Of a stretch of 10,425 nt of DNA, positions 1 through 7,352 are shown piece after piece. Source of the DNA: Dehalococcoidia bacterium (GTDB taxonomy: Bacteria; Chloroflexota; Dehalococcoidia; GIF9; AB-539-J10); NCBI GenBank assembly GCA_023229725.1, contig JALNYR010000085.1:1-10425 (forward strand), read 5' to 3'. The number at the start of each line of letters is the position of its first letter. Position 1 is the stretch's first letter. The notes below the pieces were generated by a model that saw only the letters and a list, made by a program, of their open reading frames with translations, had not been told where the DNA came from and did no database searches. A program made the position numbers and the translations under genes.

Positions 1-606
1 GGCGAAATCGACGTGCCCCACGCCGTACGGCAGAGAGGCCAGCCAGCCCCCTCCCCAGACCCAGTGCCCATAGATGGGGTAGATGACCGCACAGACAACG
101 ACGGCATAGAGGAAATACGCCCTCACCTTGATCCGCTCCGCCACCGCTCCAGCGACAATCGTGGCGGCCGTCGCCGCGAACATGACCTGGAACAGGAAGA
201 GGAGGTACGTTCCCACATCGTAGCTGTCGCCGGCAAGCAGCCATCCGGTCGTCCCGACCAGGCCGCCCTTGTCCGCACCGAACATCAGGGCAAAGCCAAC
301 GATGAAGAACGACAGCGAGCCAATCGTGAAGTCCATGAGGTTCTTCATCATCAGGTTCACGACGTTCTTGGCCCGGCAGAGGCCCGCCGTGAGCATCGCA
401 AACCCGCCCTGCATGACAAACACGAGCGCCGAGGCAATGATGACCCAGACGTAGTCAATTGGAGCCTCGGGCTCATCCAACAGCGTCGCCGCGCCCGATG
501 GATCGGCGGCCAGGGCCGGACCGGCAGTGGCCAACCCCACAACACACAGCAGGCACGCAAGAGTCATCACTCTTGCGATGCATCCGACACGACTCAGTGC
601 TTTCAT
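1..606 (-). CDS. amt: Ammonium transporter (Amt/MEP/Rh family), C-terminus cut by the window edge
   Basis: This gene encodes an inner-membrane channel for ammonium/ammonia uptake. The 202 visible codons start with a typical signal peptide (basic start, hydrophobic stretch about residues 13-29, cleavage likely after the GPALA motif near residue 33). Next comes the first transmembrane segment with the family signature MQGGFAMLTAGLCRAKN (residues 65-81), a NLMMKN stretch, further hydrophobic helices and the YGHWVWGGGWL motif near residue 190. The pore histidines lie beyond the edge and cannot be checked. I chose the ATG at 606 because AAGGAGG lies 9 bases upstream; an in-frame ATG at 615 touches that motif and is less likely. 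T73 replaces the glutamate common in the LEAG version of the signature. The gene is divergent from a two-component system. No GlnK/PII gene is visible; one could lie beyond the edge. Confidence 0.93.
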   Translation of the reverse strand, partial: MKALSRVGCIARVMTLACLLCVVGLATAGPALAADPSGAATLLDEPEAPIDYVWVIIASALVFVMQGGFAMLTAGLCRAKNVVNLMMKNLMDFTIGSLSFFIVGFALMFGADKGGLVGTTGWLLAGDSYDVGTYLLFLFQVMFAATAATIVAGAVAERIKVRAYFLYAVVVCAVIYPIYGHWVWGGGWLASLPYGVGHVDFA

Positions 607-653
607 CTCATGCATCCTCCTTCGCAGTGTCGGCAGCAAGTGTGGCGTCGCCC

Positions 654-672
654 GATTGCGCGGGGATTGCGC
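654..672. repeat. Tandem 8-base direct repeat with 11-base period in the amt/kinase divergent region
   Basis: GATTGCGC occurs at 654-661 and again at 665-672, exactly 11 bases apart, so both copies face the same side of the helix. This lies between the start codons of the divergent amt and histidine kinase genes. Tandem half-sites at 11-base spacing are typical of binding by some response regulators, especially the OmpR/PhoB class. Which protein binds here, if any, is unknown; a binding role is inference. Confidence 0.4.
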
Positions 673-725
673 ACAGGTTTCGACGACGTTAAATGTCGCC
701 GTGTCGAGTGAGGTGCGATGCTACA

Positions 726-2606
726 ATGCGGCCGATGGACCGCGCTTCGGTTTCAGGCCGGCTGAAGCACAGCCTCAGCGGACGCATCGTGTTCTTCGTC
801 ACGGGAGTCATTGCGGTGTGCGGTCTCCTGTCCGTCGTCGTCATTTCCGAGGTCATCAGCTCAGAGCTGGCGGAGCGCTACCGGGCCGACCAGGAAGCTT
901 CGCTCGAGTACCTGACGACCTCGCTCGTCCCGATGCTGCAACTGAAGGACTACGCCCGGGTCGAGCGGACCATCGACTCCGTGCTCGTCTACGAGAACAT
1001 CATCTCCGTGGAGGTCTACGACGCGGACGGAGCGCTCATACGCTCGGTGCGGGAACTGGGTGGTGAGACGAGCGCCGCCAATACCGTGAGCCGGCTGCTT
1101 GTGCACGACGAGGCGGAGATCGGGCAGGTGCAGGTAGGCTTCTCCCACCTCTACATCGAGAAGCAGGTGAGAAGCCTGACGAGAGCGCTCGCAGCAGTCA
1201 TCACCGTGTTGCTCGTGGTTACCGCCGCAGCGCTACTCTGGTACCTCCGCCGCAGAGTGGTGAAGCCGCTGCGTTCGTTCACGCGCACGGTGCAGGCGAT
1301 GAACTCGACGAATCTGTCTCTCCGGGTGCGCGAGGACAGGGTGGATGAGATAGGCGTGCTGGCATCAAGCTTCAACTCGATGGCCGACAACCTGGAGGCA
1401 TCACAATCCCAGCTGCAGCAGGCTCATCGCCAACTGGAGGCCAAGTACCAGGAGCGGGCAGAGCGGGAGGAGCTGCGTGCAGAGCAGGTGCGGCGCATAT
1501 TCGACCTGCGGCGGCAGATACACGCCACGAACGACCTGCCGGGGCTGCTGCAGTACGTCGTTCACGCGCTGCAGCAGACGTTCAAGTACTACTCCGTCAA
1601 TGTGTTTCTCGTGGACCCCGCATCCGGCGACCTGCTGCTCACCGCCGGCACCGGAGGCTACACCGGCGATGCGCCGCTCGGCTGCGTGAGCCATCCCGGC
1701 CAGGGCGTGGTAGGCGACGTGCTCCAGTCGTGCCGCCCGCGGCTGGTGAGCGACGTGGCAGCCGACTCGACCTACATCGCAATGCCGGAGTTGCCCGATA
1801 CGCGAGCGGAACTGGCCGTGCCCATCAACATCGGCGCGCTGACGCTGGGCGTGCTGGACATCGAATCGGATCGAGTGGACAGTCTTGAAGAGATGGACAT
1901 GTTCACGGCGCAGTCCGTGGCAGACCAGCTCGCCAACGTGCTTGAGAACGCCCGCCTTGCCCAGGAGACGCGCGACCTTGCGATTCTGGACGAGCGAAAC
2001 CGGATTGCGCGCGAGATACACGATACGCTGGCCCAGGGTTTCACGGGCATCGTACTCCAGCTCGAGGCCGCCGAGCAGAGCATGTTCGAGTCGCCGCAGC
2101 ACGCCGCCACACACATCGACAGTGCCAAGCGACTCGCGCGTGAGAGCCTCAATGAGGCGCGCCGCTCGGTCTGGGCACTCCGCCCGGGGCAGCTGGAGCA
2201 GCGCGACCTCGCCGAGGCGATTCGTCGCGAGGCGGAGCTACTGGCAAGCGAGGGCAGCGTGAGCACCAGGTACCATGTCACCGGCACGCGCCGCCGGCTC
2301 CCCGTCGAGGTTGAGGGCACGCTTCTCCGTATCTGCCAGGAATCACTCACCAATATCCGCAAGCACGCCGCGGCGCACCACGCCGACGTCGAGTTGGTCT
2401 TCGGCGACGATGTCATCACACTGCATGTGCACGACGATGGCGTGGGATTCGACCCGGCGCTGCCGCGCAACGGCTCGTTCGGCCTCATCGGCATCGATGA
2501 GCGCGCCCGGCAGTGCCGCGGCGGGGCGCGGGTGACAAGTGCGCCCGGCAAGGGCACGCACATCGAGGTGGAGATTCCCGTTGAGAGGAGACATGACGAT
2601 GACTAG
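726..2606 (+). CDS. Membrane sensor histidine kinase, NarL-partner type (HAMP-GAF-HisKA_3-HATPase)
   Basis: A sensor kinase that autophosphorylates on histidine and should pass the phosphate to the response regulator encoded next. Numbered from ATG 726 (626 aa): TM helix 1 about 21-40; an extracytoplasmic sensor domain of about 110 residues with a VYDADG motif like PDC/Cache sensors; TM helix 2 about 154-175; HAMP about 176-226; a Gln/Glu-rich coiled coil to about 258; a GAF domain about 260-410; a HisKA_3 H-box with H432 in the EIHDTLAQGF motif; an N-box around N543 (QESLTNIRKHA); a G1 box at D570 (DDGVGF); and a G2-like GSFGLIGIDERA. All key catalytic motifs are intact. The start is uncertain: an ATG at 693 gives 11 more residues but has no ribosome binding site, whereas GAGG at 710-713 precedes ATG 726. 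The signal sensed is not known; divergence from amt allows a guess at nitrogen status. Confidence 0.93.
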   Translation: MRPMDRASVSGRLKHSLSGRIVFFVTGVIAVCGLLSVVVISEVISSELAERYRADQEASLEYLTTSLVPMLQLKDYARVERTIDSVLVYENIISVEVYDADGALIRSVRELGGETSAANTVSRLLVHDEAEIGQVQVGFSHLYIEKQVRSLTRALAAVITVLLVVTAAALLWYLRRRVVKPLRSFTRTVQAMNSTNLSLRVREDRVDEIGVLASSFNSMADNLEASQSQLQQAHRQLEAKYQERAEREELRAEQVRRIFDLRRQIHATNDLPGLLQYVVHALQQTFKYYSVNVFLVDPASGDLLLTAGTGGYTGDAPLGCVSHPGQGVVGDVLQSCRPRLVSDVAADSTYIAMPELPDTRAELAVPINIGALTLGVLDIESDRVDSLEEMDMFTAQSVADQLANVLENARLAQETRDLAILDERNRIAREIHDTLAQGFTGIVLQLEAAEQSMFESPQHAATHIDSAKRLARESLNEARRSVWALRPGQLEQRDLAEAIRREAELLASEGSVSTRYHVTGTRRRLPVEVEGTLLRICQESLTNIRKHAAAHHADVELVFGDDVITLHVHDDGVGFDPALPRNGSFGLIGIDERARQCRGGARVTSAPGKGTHIEVEIPVERRHDDD

Positions 2607-3243
2607 GATCAGGATACTGATTGCGGACGATCATCCGGTGGTGAGAGAAGGACTTGCCGCCATGCTCGAGCGACAGGAAGACATGGAAGTGGTGGGCGAT
2701 GCGCCGGACGGCGCGGCCGCCGTCGCCAGGGCCGCCGAGACGTCTCCAGACGTGATTCTCATGGACCTGCGCATGCCGGTGATGGACGGCGTCGAAGCCA
2801 TGCGCGCGATTGCCGCGCGCCAGCCGTCCGTGCGCTTCATCGTCCTCACGACGTACGACAACGACGAGTACATCTTCAAGGGCATCGAGGCAGGCGCCCG
2901 TGCCTACCTGTTGAAGGACTCGCCGCGCGAGGAGCTGTTCAAGGCGATACGCGCCGTTCACAGGGGGGAATCGCTCATCCAGCCGTCAGTCGCGAGCAAG
3001 GTGCTCGACCGCTTCGCGACGCTGTCGCGCCAGGCGCAGAGCCCGGAACTGCTTTCCGAGCGCGAGAAGGAGGTCCTGCGACTGATGGCGACCGGCGCCG
3101 CCAACAAGACTATCGCCTCGGCGCTCTTCATCAGTGAGAGCACCGTCAAGACGCACGTCCAGTCCATATTCCAGAAACTGGACGTGAGCGACCGCACCGG
3201 CGCCGTCACACAGGCGCTCCAGCGAGGCATCATCTCGCTCTGA
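2599..3243 (+). CDS. NarL/FixJ family response regulator
   Basis: A cytoplasmic DNA-binding response regulator, 214 aa, the expected partner of the preceding kinase. The receiver domain (about 1-120) has the acidic pair D10-D11, phosphoacceptor D56 in VILMDLRMP, switch residue T84 and the conserved K106 in YLLKD. The C-terminal LuxR-type helix-turn-helix (about 150-210) contains LSEREKEVL and the recognition region ISESTVKTHVQSIFQKL. I chose ATG 2599 because GGAG at 2587-2590 is 8 bases upstream. An in-frame ATG at 2593 would have only 2 bases of spacing. The start lies inside the end of the kinase gene (8-base overlap), so translation is probably coupled. Its targets are unknown; nearby candidates are amt, its own operon and the lipoprotein gene downstream. 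Confidence 0.95.
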   Translation: MTRIRILIADDHPVVREGLAAMLERQEDMEVVGDAPDGAAAVARAAETSPDVILMDLRMPVMDGVEAMRAIAARQPSVRFIVLTTYDNDEYIFKGIEAGARAYLLKDSPREELFKAIRAVHRGESLIQPSVASKVLDRFATLSRQAQSPELLSEREKEVLRLMATGAANKTIASALFISESTVKTHVQSIFQKLDVSDRTGAVTQALQRGIISL

Positions 3244-3315
3244 CGGGACAGACAGCCGACCGTACTCTCATCCGAACGGCCGAGCCAGGCATCGCCCGCA
3301 TTGCAGCCCCGGAAC

Positions 3316-3334
3316 CGTATCGGCGAACGATACG
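3316..3334. repeat. Perfect inverted repeat upstream of the lipoprotein gene
   Basis: The arms CGTATCG (3316-3322) and CGATACG (3328-3334) are perfect 7-base complements around a 5-base centre. The element lies in the 158-base gap between the response regulator and the lipoprotein gene. The same GTATC core recurs at 3352-3356 and 3366-3370, 14 bases apart, closer to the lipoprotein start. No T-run follows, so it does not look like an intrinsic terminator. A protein-binding site is the better guess, unproven. Confidence 0.45.
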
Positions 3335-3401
3335 AATCGCACCGGAACACGGTATCCTTTTGGACGTATCCTGCGGAACGCGTCTGTCGGGAGGCAGAAC
3401 C

Positions 3402-4262
3402 ATGAAACGAACCGTGCCGGGCATTATTGCAGCGGTGCTGCTCTCGCTTCTTGCCGCGACCGGTTGCGCCGGCAACCCGATGTCCGAAGAGGCAATTCAG
3501 CAGACCGTCGAAGAGATAGTGGCCGCCAACCTTGCGGTCGAGACCACGACATTCGACCTCACCATGGAGGCGACCATCGACATCCAGGGTCCCGGCGGAA
3601 CCGAACAGACCTCCGTTTCCGGCAGCGGCAGCGGCGTGGTGGACAGTGCCAATCAGAGGATGCACATGGTCATGAGCATGACCACCAGCATTCCCGGCCA
3701 GAGCCCGCTGGAGATACCCATTGAGTACTTTCTGGTGGACGGCTGGATGTACATGAGCGTGGATATGCCCGGCCAGGACACTCAGTGGATGAAGCTGCGT
3801 ATGCCCGAAGGCATGTGGGAACAGCAGGACCAGGTTCAGCAGCAGGTGGACCTGTTGAAAGCCGCCGATGAGGTCAACTACTTCGGCACCGAGGACGTGA
3901 ACGGTGTGGACTGCTACGTGGTGGAGATCGTCCCCAACCTTGACTCGGTCAGGAAGATGATGGGGCAGATGCAGGGACAGATGCCCGCCATGGGTGACCT
4001 CGACCTCAGCAGCATGGACCTCGGACAGATAGTGAAGCAGGTATCGATGACGCAGTACATAGCCGTGGACGGATACCTGTTCATGCGTACGGACCAGCAC
4101 ATGCTCATAGAACTGACTCCCGCGGCGCTGGGCATCCCGGAGGGGGAGTTCGACGTCATCGTGGAGGACATCACCACGACGATGGTTTTCGGCGACTACA
4201 ACAAGCCTGCTACAATCCAGATGCCTCAGGGTGCGCTCGCCGCTACCCAGATAGGCACATAG
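3402..4262 (+). CDS. Secreted lipoprotein, methionine-rich (LppX/LprAFG- or DUF6612-like)
   Basis: A 286-residue exported lipoprotein of unknown function. The signal peptide is MKR followed by a hydrophobic stretch and a lipobox ending in C22 (LAATGC), so the mature protein should be lipid-anchored outside the cytoplasmic membrane. The mature part alternates beta-strand-like segments (for example TFDLTMEATIDI, WMYMSVDM, VDCYVVEIV) and ends with a Lys-Pro-Ala-Thr-Ile motif. This resembles the LolA-fold lipoproteins of the LppX/LprAFG and DUF6612 type, which carry lipids or sit at the cell surface. The assignment is by overall pattern, not by a diagnostic motif. About 24 of 286 residues are methionine, unusually many, with a cluster at about residues 184-206. 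The start at ATG 3402 has GGGAGG at 3389-3394, 7 bases upstream. It is co-directional with, but 158 bases after, the two-component genes and may have its own promoter. Confidence 0.8.
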   Translation: MKRTVPGIIAAVLLSLLAATGCAGNPMSEEAIQQTVEEIVAANLAVETTTFDLTMEATIDIQGPGGTEQTSVSGSGSGVVDSANQRMHMVMSMTTSIPGQSPLEIPIEYFLVDGWMYMSVDMPGQDTQWMKLRMPEGMWEQQDQVQQQVDLLKAADEVNYFGTEDVNGVDCYVVEIVPNLDSVRKMMGQMQGQMPAMGDLDLSSMDLGQIVKQVSMTQYIAVDGYLFMRTDQHMLIELTPAALGIPEGEFDVIVEDITTTMVFGDYNKPATIQMPQGALAATQIGT

Positions 4263-4354
4263 GCGGTCGGGCCCGGACACATGGCGCCATGCCGGGCGTC
4301 CCAGCGAAGGGACGCAGGCGGCAGCCGGATTGCGGGCGGAACGGAGTGCACTCG

Positions 4355-5506
4355 ATGAAGGAAACCGCGCGGTGGCTTCTCCCCACCACGTTCGTACTCG
4401 TGGCGGTGATGCTGGGTCTGCTCACGACGCCGCTCGCCTCGCAGGGACTCAGCTACAGCCGGGAGCTGGAGACGACACTGACGCGCTCGTCGGTCTACGC
4501 CGTGGGCACCGATCCGTTCGTCATCGTGACTGCAGACATGAATGACGATGGTTGGCCGGACCTCGCCGTCACCAACTACACGTCCGGCACCGTGAGCGTC
4601 CTGCTCAACAAGGGGAACGGCACATTCGCGGCTCCTGTCGACTACCCGACCGGAACGGGCGCTTTCGGCGTGGCTGCGGGAGACGTGGATGGTGATGCTG
4701 CCATCGACCTTGTCGTCACGAACGAGCGAGGCAATACCGTGAGCGTCCTTTTCAACACCGGAGATGGGACACTCTCATCCCGCACGGATATGCCATCGGG
4801 CGGCGGTCCCCACGTCGCCACCATCGCTGACTTCAACGCCGATTCCCTCCCTGACATCGCCGTGCCGAACTTCAACAGCCACTCCGTCAGCGTGTACATC
4901 AACCAGGGAGACGGTTCATTCGCCGACCGGGTGGACTTCGCAACGCATCTGAGTCCGTTCGGCGCGGTGGCAGTGGACCTGAGCGGTGACGGCGCCGTCG
5001 ACATCGCCGTCACCTCCTACCGGGACGGATACGTCGACGTCCTCTGGAACGACGGAAGGGGCAGTTTCGCCACGCGGACGGCGATGGAACTCGAGCCCGA
5101 GCTGTGGTCCGTCGCCGCCGCCGACCTCACGGGCGACAGGATGCCCGACCTCATCGTCACACGTTACTCCACCGGAGCGATCACAGTGCTCGTGAACCGC
5201 GGCGGGGGCTCGTTCGAGCGTTCGATTGACTACCTCACCGGCCGCGGCGGCCCGTGTTGGGCCACGCCGTTCGACCTCGACGGCGACGGCGCGCTCGACA
5301 TCGCGGTCGTCGACGGCTACGCGCACCGGCTCACGGTGTTGCGCAACAAGGGAGACGGCACCTTCAATCAGAAGGTGGAGTTCGAGACCGGACAGGGGCC
5401 AAGCTCCGCTGCCGCGGCGGACTTCAACGGCGACGGTCATACGGACATCGCCGTGGCGAACTGGAACAGCGACGAGGTCGTCGTGTTTCTCAACCTCTCC
5501 GAGTAG
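4355..5506 (+). CDS. Secreted FG-GAP/VCBS seven-repeat beta-propeller protein
   Basis: An exported protein of 383 residues, probably a complete seven-bladed propeller like the integrin alpha head. A signal peptide (hydrophobic about residues 8-27) is followed directly by seven repeats. Each carries a calcium-binding D-x-[DNST]-x-D-x-x-x-D loop starting at residues 61, 110, 159, 208, 257, 307 and 356. All seven keep the aspartates at loop positions 1, 5 and 9. Each loop is followed by a strand of the DIAV type and a VLLN/VFLN strand. There is no enzyme domain, anchor, dockerin or sorting motif, so a binding or adhesion role is the most one can infer. I chose ATG 4355 because GGAG at 4343-4346 lies 8 bases upstream and the signal peptide then starts correctly; an upstream in-frame ATG at 4289 would bury it behind 22 residues. 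It follows the lipoprotein gene by 92 bases and may be co-transcribed. Confidence 0.9.
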   Translation: MKETARWLLPTTFVLVAVMLGLLTTPLASQGLSYSRELETTLTRSSVYAVGTDPFVIVTADMNDDGWPDLAVTNYTSGTVSVLLNKGNGTFAAPVDYPTGTGAFGVAAGDVDGDAAIDLVVTNERGNTVSVLFNTGDGTLSSRTDMPSGGGPHVATIADFNADSLPDIAVPNFNSHSVSVYINQGDGSFADRVDFATHLSPFGAVAVDLSGDGAVDIAVTSYRDGYVDVLWNDGRGSFATRTAMELEPELWSVAAADLTGDRMPDLIVTRYSTGAITVLVNRGGGSFERSIDYLTGRGGPCWATPFDLDGDGALDIAVVDGYAHRLTVLRNKGDGTFNQKVEFETGQGPSSAAAADFNGDGHTDIAVANWNSDEVVVFLNLSE

Positions 5507-5529
5507 CGACGCCGTCCAACTCGCCTCGC

Positions 5530-6456
5530 TTAGCCGGCCACGTCGAGCAACCTGCGCGGGTTCGTCTTGACCATCAGCTCGACGTCAGGAGCGGTCAGGC
5601 CCCTTCGCAGCAGCGTGGCGATGAACATCCTCAACCCCTCCGCAATCGTCGGGTGGGGAGTGCCGCCGAAGTCGGTCGTCAGGATGCAGTTCTCCGGTCC
5701 CTGGGCGCGAATCGCCTCCACGAAGAGCGCCGGATCACGCCGCTCGCTCGTCGGCGATATCGCCTGTGCACAGTGCTCGATGATGATCCCGGCTCTGGCG
5801 AGCGTCACCATTTCCTCCGCTGTCAGGAACTCCTTGCAGACGAACTCCGACATCGCATGGGTCACCACCACCTTCCGGATGCCCATGCCGATGCACCTGT
5901 CGGCGACGGCATTGACCTCCCTCGGAGAGATGTGTCCGGTGCAGAGCACCATGTCGTAGTCCTTAACCACCTTGAGGATGCCATCCATCTCCGGCACGAG
6001 GCGGCCGGCGTCATCCACGACGCTGATGGCATCCCCGCCGAGGTCCAGGTTGAACAGCCGCTGCACCACCGGCATCGAGTTGGCGGCGTAGAACACCGGA
6101 AGCCACAGCACCTTCGTGCCCGTCTCGGCAGCCGCCTTCACAGCCCGGAAGTTCAACCCGCCCACTTCGCCGTCGAGTGTGAGGCTGCCGAACACCTGTA
6201 TGTCCGGCACGAGGCGTCGCACCAGGAGGGCAACCGCCTGCGTGCAGTATGTCCGGTTCTTCAGCACAAAGCCGCCCAACCCCATCTCCCGCGCGTGCAG
6301 CGCGGTCTCGATAGCGTCGTAGCGCCTGGTCATCCAGGCCTCCGGCTCGAAGTGCACGTGCATGTCAAAGGCGCCGTTCAGCAGACGGCCGACGACGGAG
6401 TCATCCTGCTTCTGCGACAGCTGCAGCGAGTAGTCCCAATCGGTTGATTCGCTCAC
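5530..6456 (-). CDS. DUF6282-like metal-dependent hydrolase (amidohydrolase-type TIM barrel)
   Basis: A probable cytoplasmic metal-dependent hydrolase of 308 residues, similar in pattern to the uncharacterised DUF6282 family. Seen in the sequence: an N-terminal D31-M-H33-V-H35 strand (FDMHVHFEP) like the first metal motif of amidohydrolases; K66 in GGFVLKNR; H174 in CTGHIS; H199 in VVTHAMSE; and D261 in LTTDFGG. These match, in order, the histidine, histidine and aspartate positions of the amidohydrolase barrel, so the metal site looks complete. The substrate is not known. The start is GTG at 6456, with GGGAGG ending 7 bases upstream; no better ATG exists. It is the last gene of the leftward cluster, 39 bases after the aldolase gene, and converges with the FG-GAP gene across a 23-base gap with no evident terminator. 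Confidence 0.85.
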   Translation of the reverse strand: MSESTDWDYSLQLSQKQDDSVVGRLLNGAFDMHVHFEPEAWMTRRYDAIETALHAREMGLGGFVLKNRTYCTQAVALLVRRLVPDIQVFGSLTLDGEVGGLNFRAVKAAAETGTKVLWLPVFYAANSMPVVQRLFNLDLGGDAISVVDDAGRLVPEMDGILKVVKDYDMVLCTGHISPREVNAVADRCIGMGIRKVVVTHAMSEFVCKEFLTAEEMVTLARAGIIIEHCAQAISPTSERRDPALFVEAIRAQGPENCILTTDFGGTPHPTIAEGLRMFIATLLRRGLTAPDVELMVKTNPRRLLDVAG

Positions 6457-6490
6457 GTCTCTTCCTCCCTCACCTGCCAGTGGCCGCCGA

Positions 6491-6511
6491 CGACCTCATC
6501 CGACGAGGTCG
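6491..6511 (-). other. Hairpin over the aldolase stop codon
   Basis: The arms CGACCTC (6491-6497) and GAGGTCG (6505-6511) are perfect 7-base complements with a 7-base loop. They enclose the last codons and the TGA (6496-6498) of the aldolase gene. No U-run follows on the minus strand, so it is not a normal intrinsic terminator. It might stabilise or process the operon mRNA before the amidohydrolase gene, or it may be chance within coding sequence. Confidence 0.3.
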
Positions 6512-7317
6512 CGTGCTTCCTGCAGCGTTGCCCTGAACTTCTCAGCATTATTATCGCGGATGTAGCCGAGATTGAAGAACTGGAAGCCCTCCCTGGACCA
6601 GCGAGCGTAGCCTTTCGGGCCGAAGCCTCCCATTCCGGCCATCTTGCCCGCCTTGCGGCAGATGTCCGCGACTTCGAGGAGCCGCTCCTCGATGAACGGC
6701 CGGCCATTCACCTCAGCTCGCGTCATGCCCGGTTTGATATCGCCGATGTTCAGCGCGAGGTCGTGCGTACCCACGATGGTGCCGTCGATGCCCTCGATGC
6801 GCAGAGTGCGCGACAGATTCTTCAGAGCCGTGAGGCTTTCCGTCTGCGGGAAGAGCATCGTGTTCCTGTTGACATACTCCAGCATCGTGAGCAGCGGCGT
6901 CGTGGCCACGTCCATGCCATCGAGCAGGTACGGGCTCATGCCGATCCCGGAACCGCGGTTGCCTACCGGTGGGAAGTACGTCTCATCCACCGCGTGGATA
7001 GCCTGCTCAAGTTCGTCCACCTGCGGCAGCATCAGGCCCTGGATGCCGGAATCAAGGTACGGAGTCAAGGGCGCGGTGCATTTCTCCGGCCGCATCAGTA
7101 TCGGCATTTCATATTGCCGCGCCAAGCGGATGTAGGCGTAGATTGCGTCTTTGCCAACCAGGCTGTGTTCGTTATCAACCATGAAGAAGTCAAACCCCAT
7201 GTCCTTGAGCGCGGCAACCGTCGGCTCGGGGTCATTGCCGGGACCGATGAGCGGTCCGAATACCCTGTCCCCGCGGATGAGTCGCTGCTTGAATTCGTAG
7301 CCCGTGTCCTGCTTCAC
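6496..7317 (-). CDS. HpcH/HpaI family aldolase/citrate lyase-like protein
   Basis: A class II metal-dependent aldolase of 273 residues; family members reversibly cleave 2-keto-4-hydroxy acids to pyruvate (or a related ketoacid) and an aldehyde. Residues matching those of E. coli HpaI are present: H51 in VDNEH (HpaI H45), R76 in ILMRP (R70), metal ligand E160 in QTESL (E149) and metal ligand D186 in GTHDLALNIG (D175). The H-to-R and E-to-D spacings (25 and 26) equal those of HpaI, so the active site looks functional. The substrate is unknown. The GTG at 7317 has AAGGAGG with 5-base spacing. The alternative ATG at 7353 overlaps the stop codon of the MBL gene as TGATG and would add 12 residues but lacks a binding site. 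An open frame continues further upstream only as antisense noise. It lies 35 bases after the MBL gene in the same operon. Confidence 0.9.
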   Translation of the reverse strand: MKQDTGYEFKQRLIRGDRVFGPLIGPGNDPEPTVAALKDMGFDFFMVDNEHSLVGKDAIYAYIRLARQYEMPILMRPEKCTAPLTPYLDSGIQGLMLPQVDELEQAIHAVDETYFPPVGNRGSGIGMSPYLLDGMDVATTPLLTMLEYVNRNTMLFPQTESLTALKNLSRTLRIEGIDGTIVGTHDLALNIGDIKPGMTRAEVNGRPFIEERLLEVADICRKAGKMAGMGGFGPKGYARWSREGFQFFNLGYIRDNNAEKFRATLQEARDLVG

Positions 7318-7352
7318 TGTCTCCTCCTTGTCCGCTGCATGCCTGACGCTCA

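Noticed and set aside
13..711. Plus-strand open frame opposite the ammonium transporter gene
   Set aside because: The minus strand here reads as a clear Amt N-terminus with signal peptide and binding site; the plus frame is low-complexity and charged.
722..727. TACAAT just before the kinase as a -10 promoter element
   Set aside because: No -35 at 16-18 bases upstream, and it overlaps the preferred ATG at 726; a start there would make the message lack its own start codon.
2958..4280. Long minus-strand open frame (440 codons) opposite the response regulator end and the lipoprotein gene
   Set aside because: It is antisense to well-supported genes, has a His/Arg-rich composition with no family motif, and arises because GC-rich codons rarely give stops in this opposite frame.
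4535..5440. 147-base periodic signal as a DNA tandem repeat or CRISPR-like array
   Set aside because: The period is that of the protein repeat (49 residues); the bases differ greatly between copies, so it is a diverged coding repeat only.
5507..5529. Terminator between the converging FG-GAP and DUF6282-like genes
   Set aside because: The 23-base gap has no stem-loop with a T-run on either strand; only a short CCGGCC-type palindrome is near.
5254..6447. Plus-strand open frame of 397 codons opposite the DUF6282-like gene
   Set aside because: It runs out of the FG-GAP gene in another frame and then antisense to a gene with intact metal motifs; no recognisable domain or binding site.
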